64,000 bases of DNA from G963667425 sp963667425 [NCBI: bacterium] (GTDB lineage Bacteria > UBP6 > UBA1177), in the NCBI GenBank assembly GCA_963667425.1, contig OY763407.1:620001-684000 (forward strand), written 5' to 3'. This document shows, piece by piece, positions 53,568 through 62,057 of this stretch. Numbering within the stretch: the first letter of the stretch is position 1; each line of letters starts with the position of its first letter. A program made the translations under genes and the position numbers. The notes under the pieces were generated by a model. The model saw only the letters and a program-made list of their open reading frames with translations. It had not been told where the DNA came from and did no database searches.

Positions 53568-54881
53568 ATGATAAAACAGGGTGTTATACTTGCTTCCGGT
53601 CTTGGAAGCAGACTTGCCGAAAATGGGCATGAAGAGCCTAAACCTCTTATGCCTATTGGCGGTATTCCGCTTCTTGAAAGAAATATAAATCTTATGCAGG
53701 CTGCAGGTATAGAAAAGGTTGTTATTGTCGTCGGCTTTAAACATGAGATGATTGAAGATTACATAAAGGAAAACAATGTTTCGGCAGTTACAGTGTATAA
53801 TCCTGATTTTACTAAAAAGAACGGGCTTTCTCTTATTGCCGCATCTGCTAAACTTGATATGAATGAACCTTTTCTTCTTTCAATGTCGGATCATGTCTTT
53901 TCTGATGATTATATGAAGAGTTTTATTGAAAAAGCTTCTTTATCTCTGGATAAAGCTGGAACTGTTCTTGCTGTTGACAGGGATATTGATGGCGTTTTTG
54001 ATCTTGATGATGCAACAAAAGTTTTTACTGAAGAGGATAAAATTGTTGAGATTGGTAAGGAGATAGAACCTTATAATGCAATAGATACCGGTCTTTTTCT
54101 TTGCAAACCTGTAATTATAGAGATGCTTAAAGATGTTAAAGAGAAAAACGGAGATGCTTCTTTAAGTGATGGAATGAAAGCTCTTGCAGATGAAGGACTT
54201 TTTACTTTTGCAGATATGACAGGATTTCTATGGCAGGATGTTGATACTCCTGATATGATGGAAGAGGCTGAAAAAAGACTTGCCGCTTATAAAGCAAAAG
54301 ATTCAGTAAAAAAAAAAGATAAAATAAATAAATCTTTCTCCGAAACTCCGAAGGTTACAGAACTCTTAGATGAAATTGTTGATAAATCTGCCGCATGGTG
54401 TACGGAGCAGCCTATAAAACCATCACTTCTGATAATGATATTTTCTGCTGTATCTTTGCTTTTTCTCATTTTAGGACTTAAGTTCGATTTAAGATTCTTT
54501 TCTCTTCTTATTCTTCCTATGATGATTGTTTCAAGCAAGATTGCAGCTTTATCCGGTACGGAAGACAGTGTTACGACACTTTTTTCTTCTAATAAGACTT
54601 TTAATTTTGTTATTACTCTGGGGCTTCTGCCTCTCTTTTTTAACATGCATGTGGTTTTTGCTGTCCTCTTTATTCTACTTGCCGTTTTTCCTCTTTTTAA
54701 GAAAGAGTTTGGTTTTAATTTCAATATTTCAGATTATATTCCTTATCAGGTAAAGCCTTTTATCCGTTTTGAGCTTTTTATCATTGTTCTCCTTATTTCT
54801 ATCGTTTTGATGATACCTTCATTTATTCCGGCTTTAATTTACCTGCCTGTTGCATGGTACAATTGTGAAAGAGATTTTTAA
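53568..54881 (+). CDS. Nucleotidyltransferase fused to a membrane domain resembling an inactive CDP-alcohol phosphatidyltransferase
   Basis: A 437-residue two-part protein. Residues 1 to about 235 are a sugar-nucleotide/inositol-phosphate cytidylyltransferase-type domain: VILASGLGSRL near 7, KPLMPIGG near 25, the metal-binding SMSDHVFS near 105 and AIDTGLFLC near 170. The membrane part (about 285-437, four or five helices) follows the layout of the fused IPCT/DIPP synthases (IKPSLLIMIFSAVSLLFLILGL, like the TPNQIT helix). At about 318-345 the expected D..DG..AR...G...D...D reads IVSSKIAALSGTEDSVTTLF, so no catalytic Asp or Arg remains. Inferred pseudoenzyme membrane module. AAGGA precedes the ATG. 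The next gene starts directly after its stop. Confidence 0.65.
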   Translation: MIKQGVILASGLGSRLAENGHEEPKPLMPIGGIPLLERNINLMQAAGIEKVVIVVGFKHEMIEDYIKENNVSAVTVYNPDFTKKNGLSLIAASAKLDMNEPFLLSMSDHVFSDDYMKSFIEKASLSLDKAGTVLAVDRDIDGVFDLDDATKVFTEEDKIVEIGKEIEPYNAIDTGLFLCKPVIIEMLKDVKEKNGDASLSDGMKALADEGLFTFADMTGFLWQDVDTPDMMEEAEKRLAAYKAKDSVKKKDKINKSFSETPKVTELLDEIVDKSAAWCTEQPIKPSLLIMIFSAVSLLFLILGLKFDLRFFSLLILPMMIVSSKIAALSGTEDSVTTLFSSNKTFNFVITLGLLPLFFNMHVVFAVLFILLAVFPLFKKEFGFNFNISDYIPYQVKPFIRFELFIIVLLISIVLMIPSFIPALIYLPVAWYNCERDF

Positions 54882-55292
54882 ATGATAAATATTGAAAGAA
54901 AAAAAGATGATGATCTTAAAATAGATATTAGCTCTCTTGTTGATGTCCTTTTTACTTTGCTTATCTTTTTTTCGCTTACAAGTACTTTTACAGATCAGCA
55001 TGGAATGAAAGTTGATTTACCGTCAGCATCTTCTTCAGGAACTTTGACTGAAACCAGAAAAATTATGCTGACGATTGATGAGAGTGGAAATGTTTCTATA
55101 AATGATAAAGGTTTTTCTATAGAAGAACTTAAAAAAGAGCTTGCAAAAATTGACAAAACAGAAAGAAATAATTACCTTATAGTATTGAACGCAGATAAAA
55201 TGGTTTATCATGGAAGTGTTGCCGAAGTGATGAATCTTCTGCGGACAATGGGATATACTGATTTGGCAATAGCTACCAGAGATGGGGAATGA
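54882..55292 (+). CDS. ExbD/TolR-family protein without ExbB partner
   Basis: A 136-residue inner-membrane protein. The N-terminal cytoplasmic tail leads to one membrane helix (about 17-37) with the family's proton-conducting Asp in ISSLVDVLFTLLIFF, then a periplasmic domain with VDLPSASS and IEELKKELAKI to TDLAIAT. It pairs with ExbB/TolQ-type stators to convert proton flow into periplasmic work, but no exbB/tolQ gene is adjacent. Its ATG follows the preceding TAA with no gap, and its stop overlaps the FtsB-like gene by 4 bases. Confidence 0.85.
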   Translation: MINIERKKDDDLKIDISSLVDVLFTLLIFFSLTSTFTDQHGMKVDLPSASSSGTLTETRKIMLTIDESGNVSINDKGFSIEELKKELAKIDKTERNNYLIVLNADKMVYHGSVAEVMNLLRTMGYTDLAIATRDGE

Positions 55293-55558
55293 AAAAGTTT
55301 TCTTTAATAGTCATAATATTCCTTTTTACAGCATTGGCAGGTTATCTTTTTTTGGATACTGTTAATTCTTTCAATAAATTTTCAGAAAATAAAGAAGTTA
55401 TATCAAATCTTGAACTTCAGAACACTCAGACTTCAAAAGATATTTCTGCTCTTCGTGAAAAAATAAACAGGGTTGATACGGATAAGACTTATATTAACAA
55501 TATGATTACCCGTAAGTTTAAAATGCTTAAAAAGGATCAGTTCATAATTCATGAGTAA
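55289..55558 (+). CDS. FtsB/DivIC-like small coiled-coil membrane protein
   Basis: An 89-residue bitopic protein. One membrane helix (about 4-23) is followed by a coiled coil (about 28-65: NLELQNTQTSKDISALREKI) and a C-terminal segment YINNMITRKFKMLKKDQFIIHE resembling the end of DivIC/FtsB (R..F.M...E..I). Such proteins belong to the divisome FtsQLB complex. The similarity is short and by eye. It overlaps exbD by 4 bases and the diguanylate cyclase by 8 bases, so it belongs to this operon. Confidence 0.6.
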   Translation: MKKFSLIVIIFLFTALAGYLFLDTVNSFNKFSENKEVISNLELQNTQTSKDISALREKINRVDTDKTYINNMITRKFKMLKKDQFIIHE

Positions 55559-57542
55559 AATATTTAAATTCGAGGGGTTTTTCTCTCTTATTACGCTTGT
55601 TTGGGTGCTTGCTGCCGCCTATGCAAGTTCTTCAATAAGTTTTCTTGTCGTAATTTGGGGCTTTTATGCCATATTTAACGTATACATGTATACTATTGAG
55701 CGTGTTATCCCTTCTATTCCTGCCGCTATTGCAGCATTGGTTGCTATTACGGGAGGTTATACATCTCCGTTGATGCCTCTTCTGTTTCTTACTCTTCCAA
55801 TTTTACTCAAACTGAAACCCAAGGAATATCCTTATTTTGCTCTTCTTGCTTTTATTGAAATACTTGCTACCGGAAGAAATGTTCCGGGTGTGCTTACAGC
55901 GATAGCTTTTCTTTTTTCTGCCGCATCTGTCTTTGCATTTTCAGTTGAATCTCTCAGGCAGAAGTTTGGAAAGTTTTTTAAGAAAGAAATAAAGGAGGAA
56001 ACGGAGACCATTGAAACTCATGAGGATGAAACTCAGCTTGTAAAAGATCCCTTGATGCCTCTTAGAAATTATATAGACAGAGTAAAGCTTTGGGAAAATG
56101 AAATTCCTATATCGATAAATCTTCTAAAAATAGTTGATAGTTCAAAAGGTGTTCTTTTTATAAAGGAAAAACAGATTGAGCTGAAAGGACTTATTTCCAT
56201 GGCTGCCGATAAGGGCGAGGATGTCGTTTGCGGAAAAGCTGCGGCAGAAGCTGAAGAAATAGTTTTTATGCCTAACTTTGATACCAGATTTTATTTTCCG
56301 ATAACCCTTTTTGATTACGGTGTTTTTTCTGAGCCGGAATATATAGTGGTTATTGATGCAGATACTTCCAAAGTAGAAAAAGCGTCAAGAAACGAATTGA
56401 TGGAGAGACTTAGACCTATTAAGGGTGAAATAATAAATCTTTTAAGATCTGCTGAAACTTTCAGACAGATTCAGGAGTATAAGACAAGATTTGAAAGATT
56501 ATATACCGGTTCAAGAGATATTTTAAGTGAGCTCAGCAAAAAGGATAGAGAATTTGTCTACCTTTCTGCCGGAAAATATTTTTTTGCAACAGATTCTGCA
56601 ATATCGGCAGTCCTGATAACAGAAAAGAGAAATGAGAAGTTTGTTGCAAGATTATATGAAAGAAACAATGATTCGGAATTGGGTGTTCATGTTGCAAAGA
56701 ATGTTGTTTTAGATAATCATCTTTCTCATCCGCTTATGATGTTTGACAGAAAACTTGGGCGTCAGGTTGAAATAAAGAATATAAATAAAAGAGATAATCC
56801 TCTTTTTGAACATCCTGAACTTGATGAGCTTAATAAACATTCTTCTCTTTTCAGTTTTCTTATAGTATCCGAAAACAGAGATGATAAAAAAGATATTTCT
56901 ACTGAAGATGCACCTTTACTTGTTGTATCTCTTTTTATGGATGCTTCAAAAACATTTTCGAGAGATATACAGAAAAATATAAGTCTGTTTAATCAGATAC
57001 TTTATTCTGCTCTGAAAAATATAGAGATGTATGAAAAAATTGAAGAACTATCAAACATTGACGGACTTACAGGGCTTTACAACAGAAGATATCTTCAGGA
57101 ACAGCTTGGAAGAATGGTCCTGGAAGCTAACCGTTCATCAAAATCTCTTTCTGTAATTATGGTTGATATAGATTTCTTTAAGAAAATCAATGACACATAT
57201 GGTCATAAGGCTGGCGACGATGTCCTGCGATTTATGGGAAAGGTTCTTAAATCCAATTTAAGACAGGTTGATATGGCTGCCAGATACGGTGGTGAGGAAT
57301 TTATGCTTGTTTTGCATAATACGGATAAACAGGGAGCCGAGCTTGTTGCAGGCAAAGTTATGGAGCATATAAGACGTTCCGTTATAATTGCAGATGGCAA
57401 ACAACTGAGCATAACATCAAGCTTTGGTGTTGCAGATCTTTCTCAGGCGTCCTATGATTCAGGGAATCTTGTAAAAATGGCGGATCAGGCTTTATATACA
57501 TCCAAGGAAAATGGCCGCGACAGAATAACTGTTGCAGGTTAA
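55551..57542 (+). CDS. Membrane diguanylate cyclase with GAF-like region
   Basis: A 663-residue protein. The N-terminal 130 residues are four or five membrane helices; residues about 165-500 are a large soluble sensor region with GAF-like blocks; residues about 510-663 are a GGDEF domain with GLTGLYNRRYLQEQL near 505 and the active motif RYGGEEF near 580. An RQVD five residues before GGEEF fits the RxxD inhibitory site, so cyclic di-GMP should inhibit its own synthesis. It makes cyclic di-GMP from two GTP at the membrane. As the last gene of the operon it may couple envelope state to this messenger. Confidence 0.88.
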   Translation: MSKIFKFEGFFSLITLVWVLAAAYASSSISFLVVIWGFYAIFNVYMYTIERVIPSIPAAIAALVAITGGYTSPLMPLLFLTLPILLKLKPKEYPYFALLAFIEILATGRNVPGVLTAIAFLFSAASVFAFSVESLRQKFGKFFKKEIKEETETIETHEDETQLVKDPLMPLRNYIDRVKLWENEIPISINLLKIVDSSKGVLFIKEKQIELKGLISMAADKGEDVVCGKAAAEAEEIVFMPNFDTRFYFPITLFDYGVFSEPEYIVVIDADTSKVEKASRNELMERLRPIKGEIINLLRSAETFRQIQEYKTRFERLYTGSRDILSELSKKDREFVYLSAGKYFFATDSAISAVLITEKRNEKFVARLYERNNDSELGVHVAKNVVLDNHLSHPLMMFDRKLGRQVEIKNINKRDNPLFEHPELDELNKHSSLFSFLIVSENRDDKKDISTEDAPLLVVSLFMDASKTFSRDIQKNISLFNQILYSALKNIEMYEKIEELSNIDGLTGLYNRRYLQEQLGRMVLEANRSSKSLSVIMVDIDFFKKINDTYGHKAGDDVLRFMGKVLKSNLRQVDMAARYGGEEFMLVLHNTDKQGAELVAGKVMEHIRRSVIIADGKQLSITSSFGVADLSQASYDSGNLVKMADQALYTSKENGRDRITVAG

Positions 57543-57550
57543 AAAAAGTC

Positions 57551-57578
57551 TTGCTAAACAAAGCATAGTTATTATAAT
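57551..57578 (+). promoter_or_regulatory. Sigma-70-like promoter for tRNA-Thr
   Basis: TTGCTA (57551-57556), 16 bases, TATAAT (57573-57578), 13 bases before the tRNA gene. The TGCGC after the -10 is GC-rich in an otherwise AT-rich region. Confidence 0.65.
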
Positions 57579-57591
57579 GCGCATGTTTTGA

Positions 57592-57666
<75 letters not shown>

Positions 57667-57728
57667 TTTTTTCTTCTTTATTTCCTTAAAACTTATGGTA
57701 GAATTGCTTGAATTTGGGGATTGGTATT

Positions 57729-58376
57729 ATGCGTCTGAAATTTAAATTATTGTTTGTATCTTCTATTCTTTTTCTATTATGCATTGTTGTGGTTGCAGTG
57801 ACAGATGCTGTTGTTAACGTATCAACCGATAAATATGTTTATAAAAATATTAATGATATTCCATATAACAAGGTTGGAGTTCTTTTAGGTACTTCTAAAT
57901 ATAAAAGCAATGGTGATAAAAATCTCTATTTTTATAATAGAATAGAAGCTGCAGCCAGACTTTTTTATGCGGGCAGGATTTCTTACATCCTTATAAGTGG
58001 CGATAAAAAGAAGCATTATGATGAACCTAAAGATATAAGAAAGGCATTAAGTAAATATAATATTCCAGAGGAAAGAATATATAGTGATCCTTTTGGAAAA
58101 AGAACTTATGATTCGGTAATGCGTGTGAGTTCAATTTTCGGGGAAAATAAGTTTACAATCATATCTCAGGAGTTTCATAATAAAAGGGCTATATATATTG
58201 CAAGACACAACAATCTTGATGTGATTGGTTATAATGCTGAAGATGTTCATGCTTTCGGTGGTTTTAAAACGCTTTTAAGGGAGAAGTTTGCTCGGGTAAA
58301 GATGTTTTTCGACCTTTTCATCGGTTATAAGTCAAATTCTACCGGTGAAAAGATAAAGATTTCAGATATAAAATAA
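57729..58376 (+). CDS. SanA/YdcF-family (DUF218) membrane-anchored protein
   Basis: A 215-residue protein with one N-terminal membrane helix (about 5-27) and a DUF218 domain: GVLLGTSKY near 53, RIEAAARLF near 76, ILISGDKKKHYDEPKDI near 95 and TYDSVMRVSSIF near 130, then QEFHNKRAIYIAR. E. coli SanA affects vancomycin sensitivity and envelope integrity; biochemical role unknown. I start at the ATG 57729; a TTG seven codons earlier is less likely. It begins 62 bases after tRNA-Thr and may be transcribed from the tRNA promoter. Confidence 0.85.
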   Translation: MRLKFKLLFVSSILFLLCIVVVAVTDAVVNVSTDKYVYKNINDIPYNKVGVLLGTSKYKSNGDKNLYFYNRIEAAARLFYAGRISYILISGDKKKHYDEPKDIRKALSKYNIPEERIYSDPFGKRTYDSVMRVSSIFGENKFTIISQEFHNKRAIYIARHNNLDVIGYNAEDVHAFGGFKTLLREKFARVKMFFDLFIGYKSNSTGEKIKISDIK

Positions 58377-58534
58377 TTTTTTATAAAATTTTGATATAAA
58401 ATTAAATATATTGATTTTATTATGGCTTTTTGTTTTCCTGTAAAGATTCCTCTTAATGCTTATTATATGAGCTTATAATTAATACTGTAATTATGACTAT
58501 TTTTAAATTAATAAAAAAAATAGCCGTCGGATTC

Positions 58535-58562
58535 TTGTTAAAATTATATTTTTTTGTTATAC
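58535..58562 (+). promoter_or_regulatory. Promoter with a possible Rex half-site before the alcohol dehydrogenase
   Basis: TTGTTA (58535-58540), 16 bases, TTATAC (58557-58562), 31 bases before the ATG. TTGTTAA at 58535-58541 equals one arm of the Rex operator TTGTTAA-N4-TTAACAA; the second arm is poorly matched (TTATATT). Confidence 0.35.
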
Positions 58563-58593
58563 TGATTGAACTTTTTATTTCTGGAGAAAAGAT

Positions 58594-59757
58594 ATGTCTG
58601 AACAGCTTTCAGGTCTTAGAAAATTCATGCTTCCTGAAATAATTTTCGGGTTGAAATCGAGAGCTCTGGTTGGACAGTATTGTCGAAATTTTTCTTCCAA
58701 AAAAGTGCTTCTTGTCTCAGATAAAGGTGTTACTGAAGCTGGCTGGACAGAAGAGGTTATTAATTCATTAAATTCATTTAATAAATCTTTTGCTGTTTTT
58801 GATTCAGTTTCTCCTAACCCGAGAGTTGAGGAAATAATGGATGGGGCAGAATTCTTTAAAATGGAAAAGTGTGACACCATAGTTGCTATTGGGGGCGGCA
58901 GTGCTCTTGATTGTGCAAAAGGGATAGGTATTGTTGCTTCAAATGGTGGAACGATTCTGGATTATGAAGGTGTTGATAAAATTTACAATCCTCTTCCTCC
59001 AATGATATTTATTCCGACAACATCCGGAACTTCAGCAGATGTTTCTCAATTCTGCATAGTGAGCAATAAAGAAAAACTTATAAAAATTGCTATTGTCAGC
59101 AAAGCTATTATTCCTGATGTGGCTTTAATTGACCCTGAAACTACGCTTACAATGGATGACTATCTTACTGTCTGCACTGGAATGGATGCTATGGTTCATG
59201 CAATAGAAGCATATGTTTCTATTGCTAATTCACCTCTTACAGACATGCATGCTCTGGATGCAATAAGGCTGCTTGCAAAAAATCTTCCTATAATTGTTAA
59301 AAATCCCTTAAATATTGATGTAAGAACAAATATTATGCTTGCCAGTGCTCAGGCAGGTTTTGCCTTTTCAAATGCCAGTTTGGGTGCTGTTCATGCAATG
59401 GCTCACAGTCTTGGTGGTTTTTTGGACCTTCCTCATGGCGAATGTAATGCTCTTTTGCTTGAATATGTTATGGATTATAACTTTGAAGCTGTTCCTGAGA
59501 GATATCTTAAAATAGCTGAAATATTCGGAATAAGAACTGATCTTTTCTGTAAAAATAATATCAGAAAGGTTCTTTTTGATTTTGTTCATAATTTTAGAAT
59601 AAATTTAGGTATTAATGGTTCTTTAAAAGATAGAGGCGTTAAACTTTCAGATATTCCTGCTCTTGCAGCCAACGCTTTTAATGACGCCTGTCTGTATACC
59701 AATCCTAGAGTGATGAAACAGTCTGATATTGAGGAACTTTATGAAAAAGCATTCTGA
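58594..59757 (+). CDS. Iron-containing alcohol dehydrogenase
   Basis: A 387-residue group III (Fe-dependent) alcohol dehydrogenase that interconverts alcohols and aldehydes with NAD(P). The nucleotide motif AIGGGSALDCAKG is near residue 97, PTTSGTSADVS near 140, and the metal ligands sit in GMDAMVHAIEAY (Asp and His near 195-200), GAVHAMAHSLGG near 265 and LPHGECNALL near 278. Length is typical (about 380-390). TGGAG lies before the ATG. Its 3' end overlaps the hybrid histidine kinase gene by 17 bases. The gene converging on this operon is rex, the usual repressor of such enzymes. Confidence 0.92.
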   Translation: MSEQLSGLRKFMLPEIIFGLKSRALVGQYCRNFSSKKVLLVSDKGVTEAGWTEEVINSLNSFNKSFAVFDSVSPNPRVEEIMDGAEFFKMEKCDTIVAIGGGSALDCAKGIGIVASNGGTILDYEGVDKIYNPLPPMIFIPTTSGTSADVSQFCIVSNKEKLIKIAIVSKAIIPDVALIDPETTLTMDDYLTVCTGMDAMVHAIEAYVSIANSPLTDMHALDAIRLLAKNLPIIVKNPLNIDVRTNIMLASAQAGFAFSNASLGAVHAMAHSLGGFLDLPHGECNALLLEYVMDYNFEAVPERYLKIAEIFGIRTDLFCKNNIRKVLFDFVHNFRINLGINGSLKDRGVKLSDIPALAANAFNDACLYTNPRVMKQSDIEELYEKAF

Positions 59758-61348
59758 AAACTCACAGGAACTTAATATTGTTCAAAAAATTGTCGGGCTT
59801 GGTGAAAATTCTATTCAAAAAAGCTACTATCCAAAACTTCAGGAAAAAATAAATGAACTTGAAATAGAAAAAGAAAAATATCTTTCAATTTTCAACAATG
59901 CTATCAACGGGATTTTTAGAATAGATTTTGAAGGTTTTGTTTATGAAGCAAATCCTGCTTTTGCAAAAATATTAGGCTATGACTCTCCTGATGATGTAAA
60001 AAACAAACTTAATATAAAAGAGCTCTTAATGGAAAATAGTATTAATTGGAAAAAAATTATAGAAGAGCTTATTTTGAAAAGTTACATATATCATTATCAG
60101 CTGGAGATAAAAAGAAAAGATCATGCTACAAGATGGCTTTCTGTTAATTTGTCTATTACTGGAAATAATGAAAAATTTATAGAAGGTTTTGCAGAAGATA
60201 TTTCAGAAAAAAAAGGAATGGAAGAGCGTCTTTTTCATAGCCAGAAGATGGATGCTATAGGTCAGCTTGCAGGTGGTGTTGCTCACGATTTCAACAATAT
60301 GCTTAGCGGTATTCTTGGTGCTGCCGATATGCTGGAAAAACATGTTGATGTTATAGGGAAATCATATCTCGATGTTATTGTTCAGGCTTCTGAAAGAGCA
60401 GCAGATCTTGTTTCAAAACTTCTTACTTTTGGCAGAAAAACAAAACCGGATCTTGTTTCTTTAAATATTAACAAGGTTATTGATAATTCGGTTGCAATAT
60501 TGGAACGAAGTATTAATAAAAAAATTGTGATAGATAGAAAATTTATTGCAGGGCATTCTTTTGTAAAAGGAGACGAGTCTCAACTTCAGAATATTTTCAT
60601 AAACATGGGAATAAATGCCGGTCATGCAATGCCTAATGGCGGTTCTCTTGTTTTTACAACATCCAATGTCATTATAGGAGAAAATTTGCATAATTATGAT
60701 CCTGATGTTTCTCCTGGAGAATATGTTGAAATTACTGTTACAGATACTGGCACAGGTATTGATTCAAGAAATATAGATAAAATATTTGAACCTTTTTTTA
60801 CGACAAAGGAAATTGGTAAAGGCACCGGACTTGGACTTTCTGCAGTTTATGGAATTGTTAAAGAGCATAAAGGGGCAATTTATGTGAATAGCAAGCTGGG
60901 AGAAGGAACTTCTTTTAATATTTATTTTCCTGTTGTTGAAGCGGTGAATAAAAGTGAAAATTATGTAGAAACAGCTTCTTTAAATGGGGGAGTTGTACTG
61001 GTTGCAGATGATGAGGAAATCAATTTAACAATAATAAATGCAATTCTTGAAGATCTTAATTTTAAAGTTTTTTCTGCTTCCAATGGAAAAGATGCACTTG
61101 AATTGTTTAAAAAGCATATTGATGATATAGATGTTGTTTTTCTTGATATGTTCATGCCTAAAATGGATGGAAAAGAAACTTTCAGACAAATTAGAAGTCT
61201 TAAATCTGATGCAAAGGTTGTTATTGCATCAGGTTTAGTGAAAGATGATAAAGATAACGATCTTGTGAATGAAGGCGTATCAGGTTATCTTTACAAACCT
61301 TTTAGAAAAAATGAAATAGCCAGACTGCTTTTTGATTTATTAAACTAG
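59741..61348 (+). CDS. Hybrid PAS sensor histidine kinase with receiver domain
   Basis: A 535-residue cytoplasmic hybrid kinase with no membrane helix. Order: an N-terminal coiled coil (about 20-45), a PAS domain (about 45-155, FNNAINGIFRIDFEGFVYEANPA), a HisKA domain with the phosphorylated His in GGVAHDFNNML near 190, an HATPase domain with the N-box NIFINMGINAGHAM near 285, DTGTGID and GTGLGL near 330-365, and a receiver domain (about 410-535) whose phosphoacceptor Asp lies in VVFLDMFMP near 465. I start at the ATG 59741 after GAGGAAC. It overlaps the alcohol dehydrogenase by 17 bases and its stop overlaps the stop of rex. Signal unknown; redox is plausible from context. Confidence 0.9.
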   Translation: MKKHSENSQELNIVQKIVGLGENSIQKSYYPKLQEKINELEIEKEKYLSIFNNAINGIFRIDFEGFVYEANPAFAKILGYDSPDDVKNKLNIKELLMENSINWKKIIEELILKSYIYHYQLEIKRKDHATRWLSVNLSITGNNEKFIEGFAEDISEKKGMEERLFHSQKMDAIGQLAGGVAHDFNNMLSGILGAADMLEKHVDVIGKSYLDVIVQASERAADLVSKLLTFGRKTKPDLVSLNINKVIDNSVAILERSINKKIVIDRKFIAGHSFVKGDESQLQNIFINMGINAGHAMPNGGSLVFTTSNVIIGENLHNYDPDVSPGEYVEITVTDTGTGIDSRNIDKIFEPFFTTKEIGKGTGLGLSAVYGIVKEHKGAIYVNSKLGEGTSFNIYFPVVEAVNKSENYVETASLNGGVVLVADDEEINLTIINAILEDLNFKVFSASNGKDALELFKKHIDDIDVVFLDMFMPKMDGKETFRQIRSLKSDAKVVIASGLVKDDKDNDLVNEGVSGYLYKPFRKNEIARLLFDLLN

Positions 61349-61974
61349 GTTTCTTTTTTAAGATTCTCAACAAAATATGAAGCCTTTTCAAAAATAACAG
61401 AAAGATCTATGTTTTCAATGAAAATGCCTGGCGGTGTTTTTATTGGGAAAGGCATAAAATTTATAATACCTTTAATTTTATCATTTTTTATAAGTTTTAT
61501 TACAGTTTCTGCTGAAGAGGCAGGTGTTGTTATTGCAACTATTGAAATATTTTCTTTTTTTATTATTTCATCAAAGTCAGAAATGTTGTAGCATGGAATG
61601 TTGCAGTTTTTATTTTTTTCTTCATCAATATCAAAAGCGGCAATAATTTTAAACGCTGAACTGTGATCTTTAAAATATTTTATTATAGCGCTGCCTAAAT
61701 TTCCTGCACCTATGACGGCAACATGCTGATAGTTTTTAGCATCAAGAATTGTTCCTATATTTTCAATAAGAGTTTTGACATGATAGCCTTTTCTCGAGTT
61801 TCCAGAATGCTTAATGCTCATGATATCTCTCCTTACCTGAGGCGGTGAGACATTGGCTATTTCGGCAAGGTCATGTGAAAAAATATATTCGCTTTTTGTA
61901 TTTAAAGCTAAAGATTTAAGTATGGTTCTGTATTTACTTAATCTTTCAATTGTTTTTGGCGGAATATTATTCAT
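61345..61974 (-). CDS. rex: Redox-sensing transcriptional repressor Rex
   Basis: A 209-residue Rex repressor, which represses fermentation and respiratory genes until NADH rises. The N-terminal winged helix (about 5-75) includes ANVSPPQVRRDIMSIKHSG; the Rossmann domain (about 80-209) has the NADH-binding VIGAGNLGSAI and AFDIDEEK, then AITTPASSA and GIINFMPFPIKTP. Length matches known Rex (about 205-215). It converges on the hybrid kinase gene, and the two stop codons share CTAG (61345-61348). Confidence 0.93.
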   Translation of the reverse strand: MNNIPPKTIERLSKYRTILKSLALNTKSEYIFSHDLAEIANVSPPQVRRDIMSIKHSGNSRKGYHVKTLIENIGTILDAKNYQHVAVIGAGNLGSAIIKYFKDHSSAFKIIAAFDIDEEKNKNCNIPCYNISDFDEIIKKENISIVAITTPASSAETVIKLIKNDKIKGIINFMPFPIKTPPGIFIENIDLSVIFEKASYFVENLKKET

Positions 61975-62057
61975 TATTTAACTAACTCGACATCAGTTTT
62001 TCAGCAGAAAAGATTCTATACTTTTTTTTCAGAAATACAAAAAATTAGAATTATAAA

